Below, one piece after another: positions 5,490-5,910 of a stretch of DNA of 5,910 nt. The stretch covers positions 7,037 to 12,946 of the forward strand of contig PLXD01000573.1 in the NCBI GenBank assembly GCA_003151295.1. Direction: 5' to 3'. The notes beneath the pieces were generated by a model that was not told where the DNA came from, searched no databases, and saw only the letters and a program-made list of their open reading frames with translations. The DNA comes from Chitinophagaceae bacterium. Its GTDB lineage: Bacteria > Bacteroidota > Bacteroidia > Chitinophagales > Chitinophagaceae. Each line of letters begins with the position of its first letter. Position 1 is the stretch's first letter. Position numbers and translations under genes: made by a program.

Positions 5490-5910
5490 ATGGCGAATCC
5501 GGAAGAATTCCAGTTTAAAGAATCCGCTTTTTTTGAAATGACCCCCGACCTGGTATGCATCGCGGGCCGGGATGGATTTTTCAGAAAAGTGAACGCTGCT
5601 GTTATTAACAAATTGGAATATACCGAAGATGAATTAATGGCCCGCCCCATTTCATCGTTTATCTACCCGGAAGATGAGCCACTTACCAAGCATAACAGAG
5701 AGGAGTTGTTGAATGGTAAAGCGTTGGTAAATTTTCAAAACCGGTATGTGACAAAGTCGGGAACGATCATATGGCTTGAGTGGACCTCGATTTACTTTTC
5801 AGACAGGCAGTTAGTATTCGCCATTGCGAAAGATATTACCGAAAGAAAACAGATAGAAATAGAGATCGAGGGCAAATACAAAAAGTTTAAAAGTTTAACA
5901 TCCCATTTCA
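5490..5910 (+). CDS. PAS-domain sensory protein, 5' part only
   Basis: An open frame of 140 codons runs off the right edge. It encodes one PAS domain followed by a likely coiled linker. Residues 12-60 hold the PAS core (SAFFEMTPDLVCIAG, a DGFFRKVN strand pair, then LEYTEDELMARPISSF and the typical YPEDEP). Residues 82-116 hold the second half, with the PAC-type pattern SGTIIWLEW and the ending FAIAKDITERKQIE. The helical region KYKKFKSL begins a linker to an output domain outside the window. PAS followed by DITERK is typical of sensor histidine kinases, which is the best guess, but a cyclase or transcription factor is not excluded. No signal peptide or membrane helix is seen in the visible part, so sensing is probably cytoplasmic. 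The ATG at 5490 is chosen; an in-frame GTG two codons upstream is possible, and a TAA lies at 5460-5462. Any link to the operon on its left is only by position. Confidence 0.88.
   Translation, partial: MANPEEFQFKESAFFEMTPDLVCIAGRDGFFRKVNAAVINKLEYTEDELMARPISSFIYPEDEPLTKHNREELLNGKALVNFQNRYVTKSGTIIWLEWTSIYFSDRQLVFAIAKDITERKQIEIEIEGKYKKFKSLTSHF

Overview
The window looks like a stretch of a Bacteroidota chromosome, probably of the Sphingobacteriia/Chitinophagia type. Start codons follow A/T-rich leaders with no Shine-Dalgarno sequence. Intergenic DNA is clearly more A/T-rich than the genes. The protein sequences (a small cytochrome c, a paired Tat protein and ferredoxin, an NrfD with a long C-terminal half) read like that phylum. 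This assignment is inference, because no rRNA or other phylogenetic marker is present.

Layout. The left part (1-923) is on the minus strand. It holds the first 30 codons of a lipoprotein that runs off the left edge (1-92), about 300 bases without an intact gene but with a possible eroded reading frame, and a small multi-spanning membrane protein of unknown function (399-923). A 265-base divergent intergenic region (924-1188) contains a perfect FNR/CRP-type half-site palindrome. Next, on the plus strand, comes a monohaem cytochrome c (1189-1599) with its own strong intrinsic terminator (1684-1716).

A second leader with an FNR-like box (1762-1860) precedes a compact four-gene operon (1861-5304). 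The operon encodes a 96-residue Tat-signal protein, a Tat-exported multi-cluster ferredoxin with a lipobox, an NrfD/PsrC-family quinone-interacting membrane protein, and a signal-peptide protein with a beta-rich ectodomain and a single C-terminal membrane anchor. A UUCG-loop terminator (5350-5370) closes it. The window ends inside a PAS-domain sensory protein (5490-5910, partial).

How the genes fit together. NrfD plus a DmsB/HybA-like ferredoxin is the standard module that moves electrons between membrane quinones and a periplasmic partner, and the cytochrome c is a plausible soluble carrier on the same route. No molybdopterin, hydrogenase or other catalytic subunit is encoded here, so the direction of electron flow and the substrate cannot be read from this window. 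The points most worth following are the orphan character of the module, a missing cysteine in the first Fe-S motif of the ferredoxin, a short sequence module shared by the small Tat protein and the ferredoxin, the anchored beta-rich protein coupled to nrfD, and the two FNR-like boxes that could co-regulate the two transcription units.
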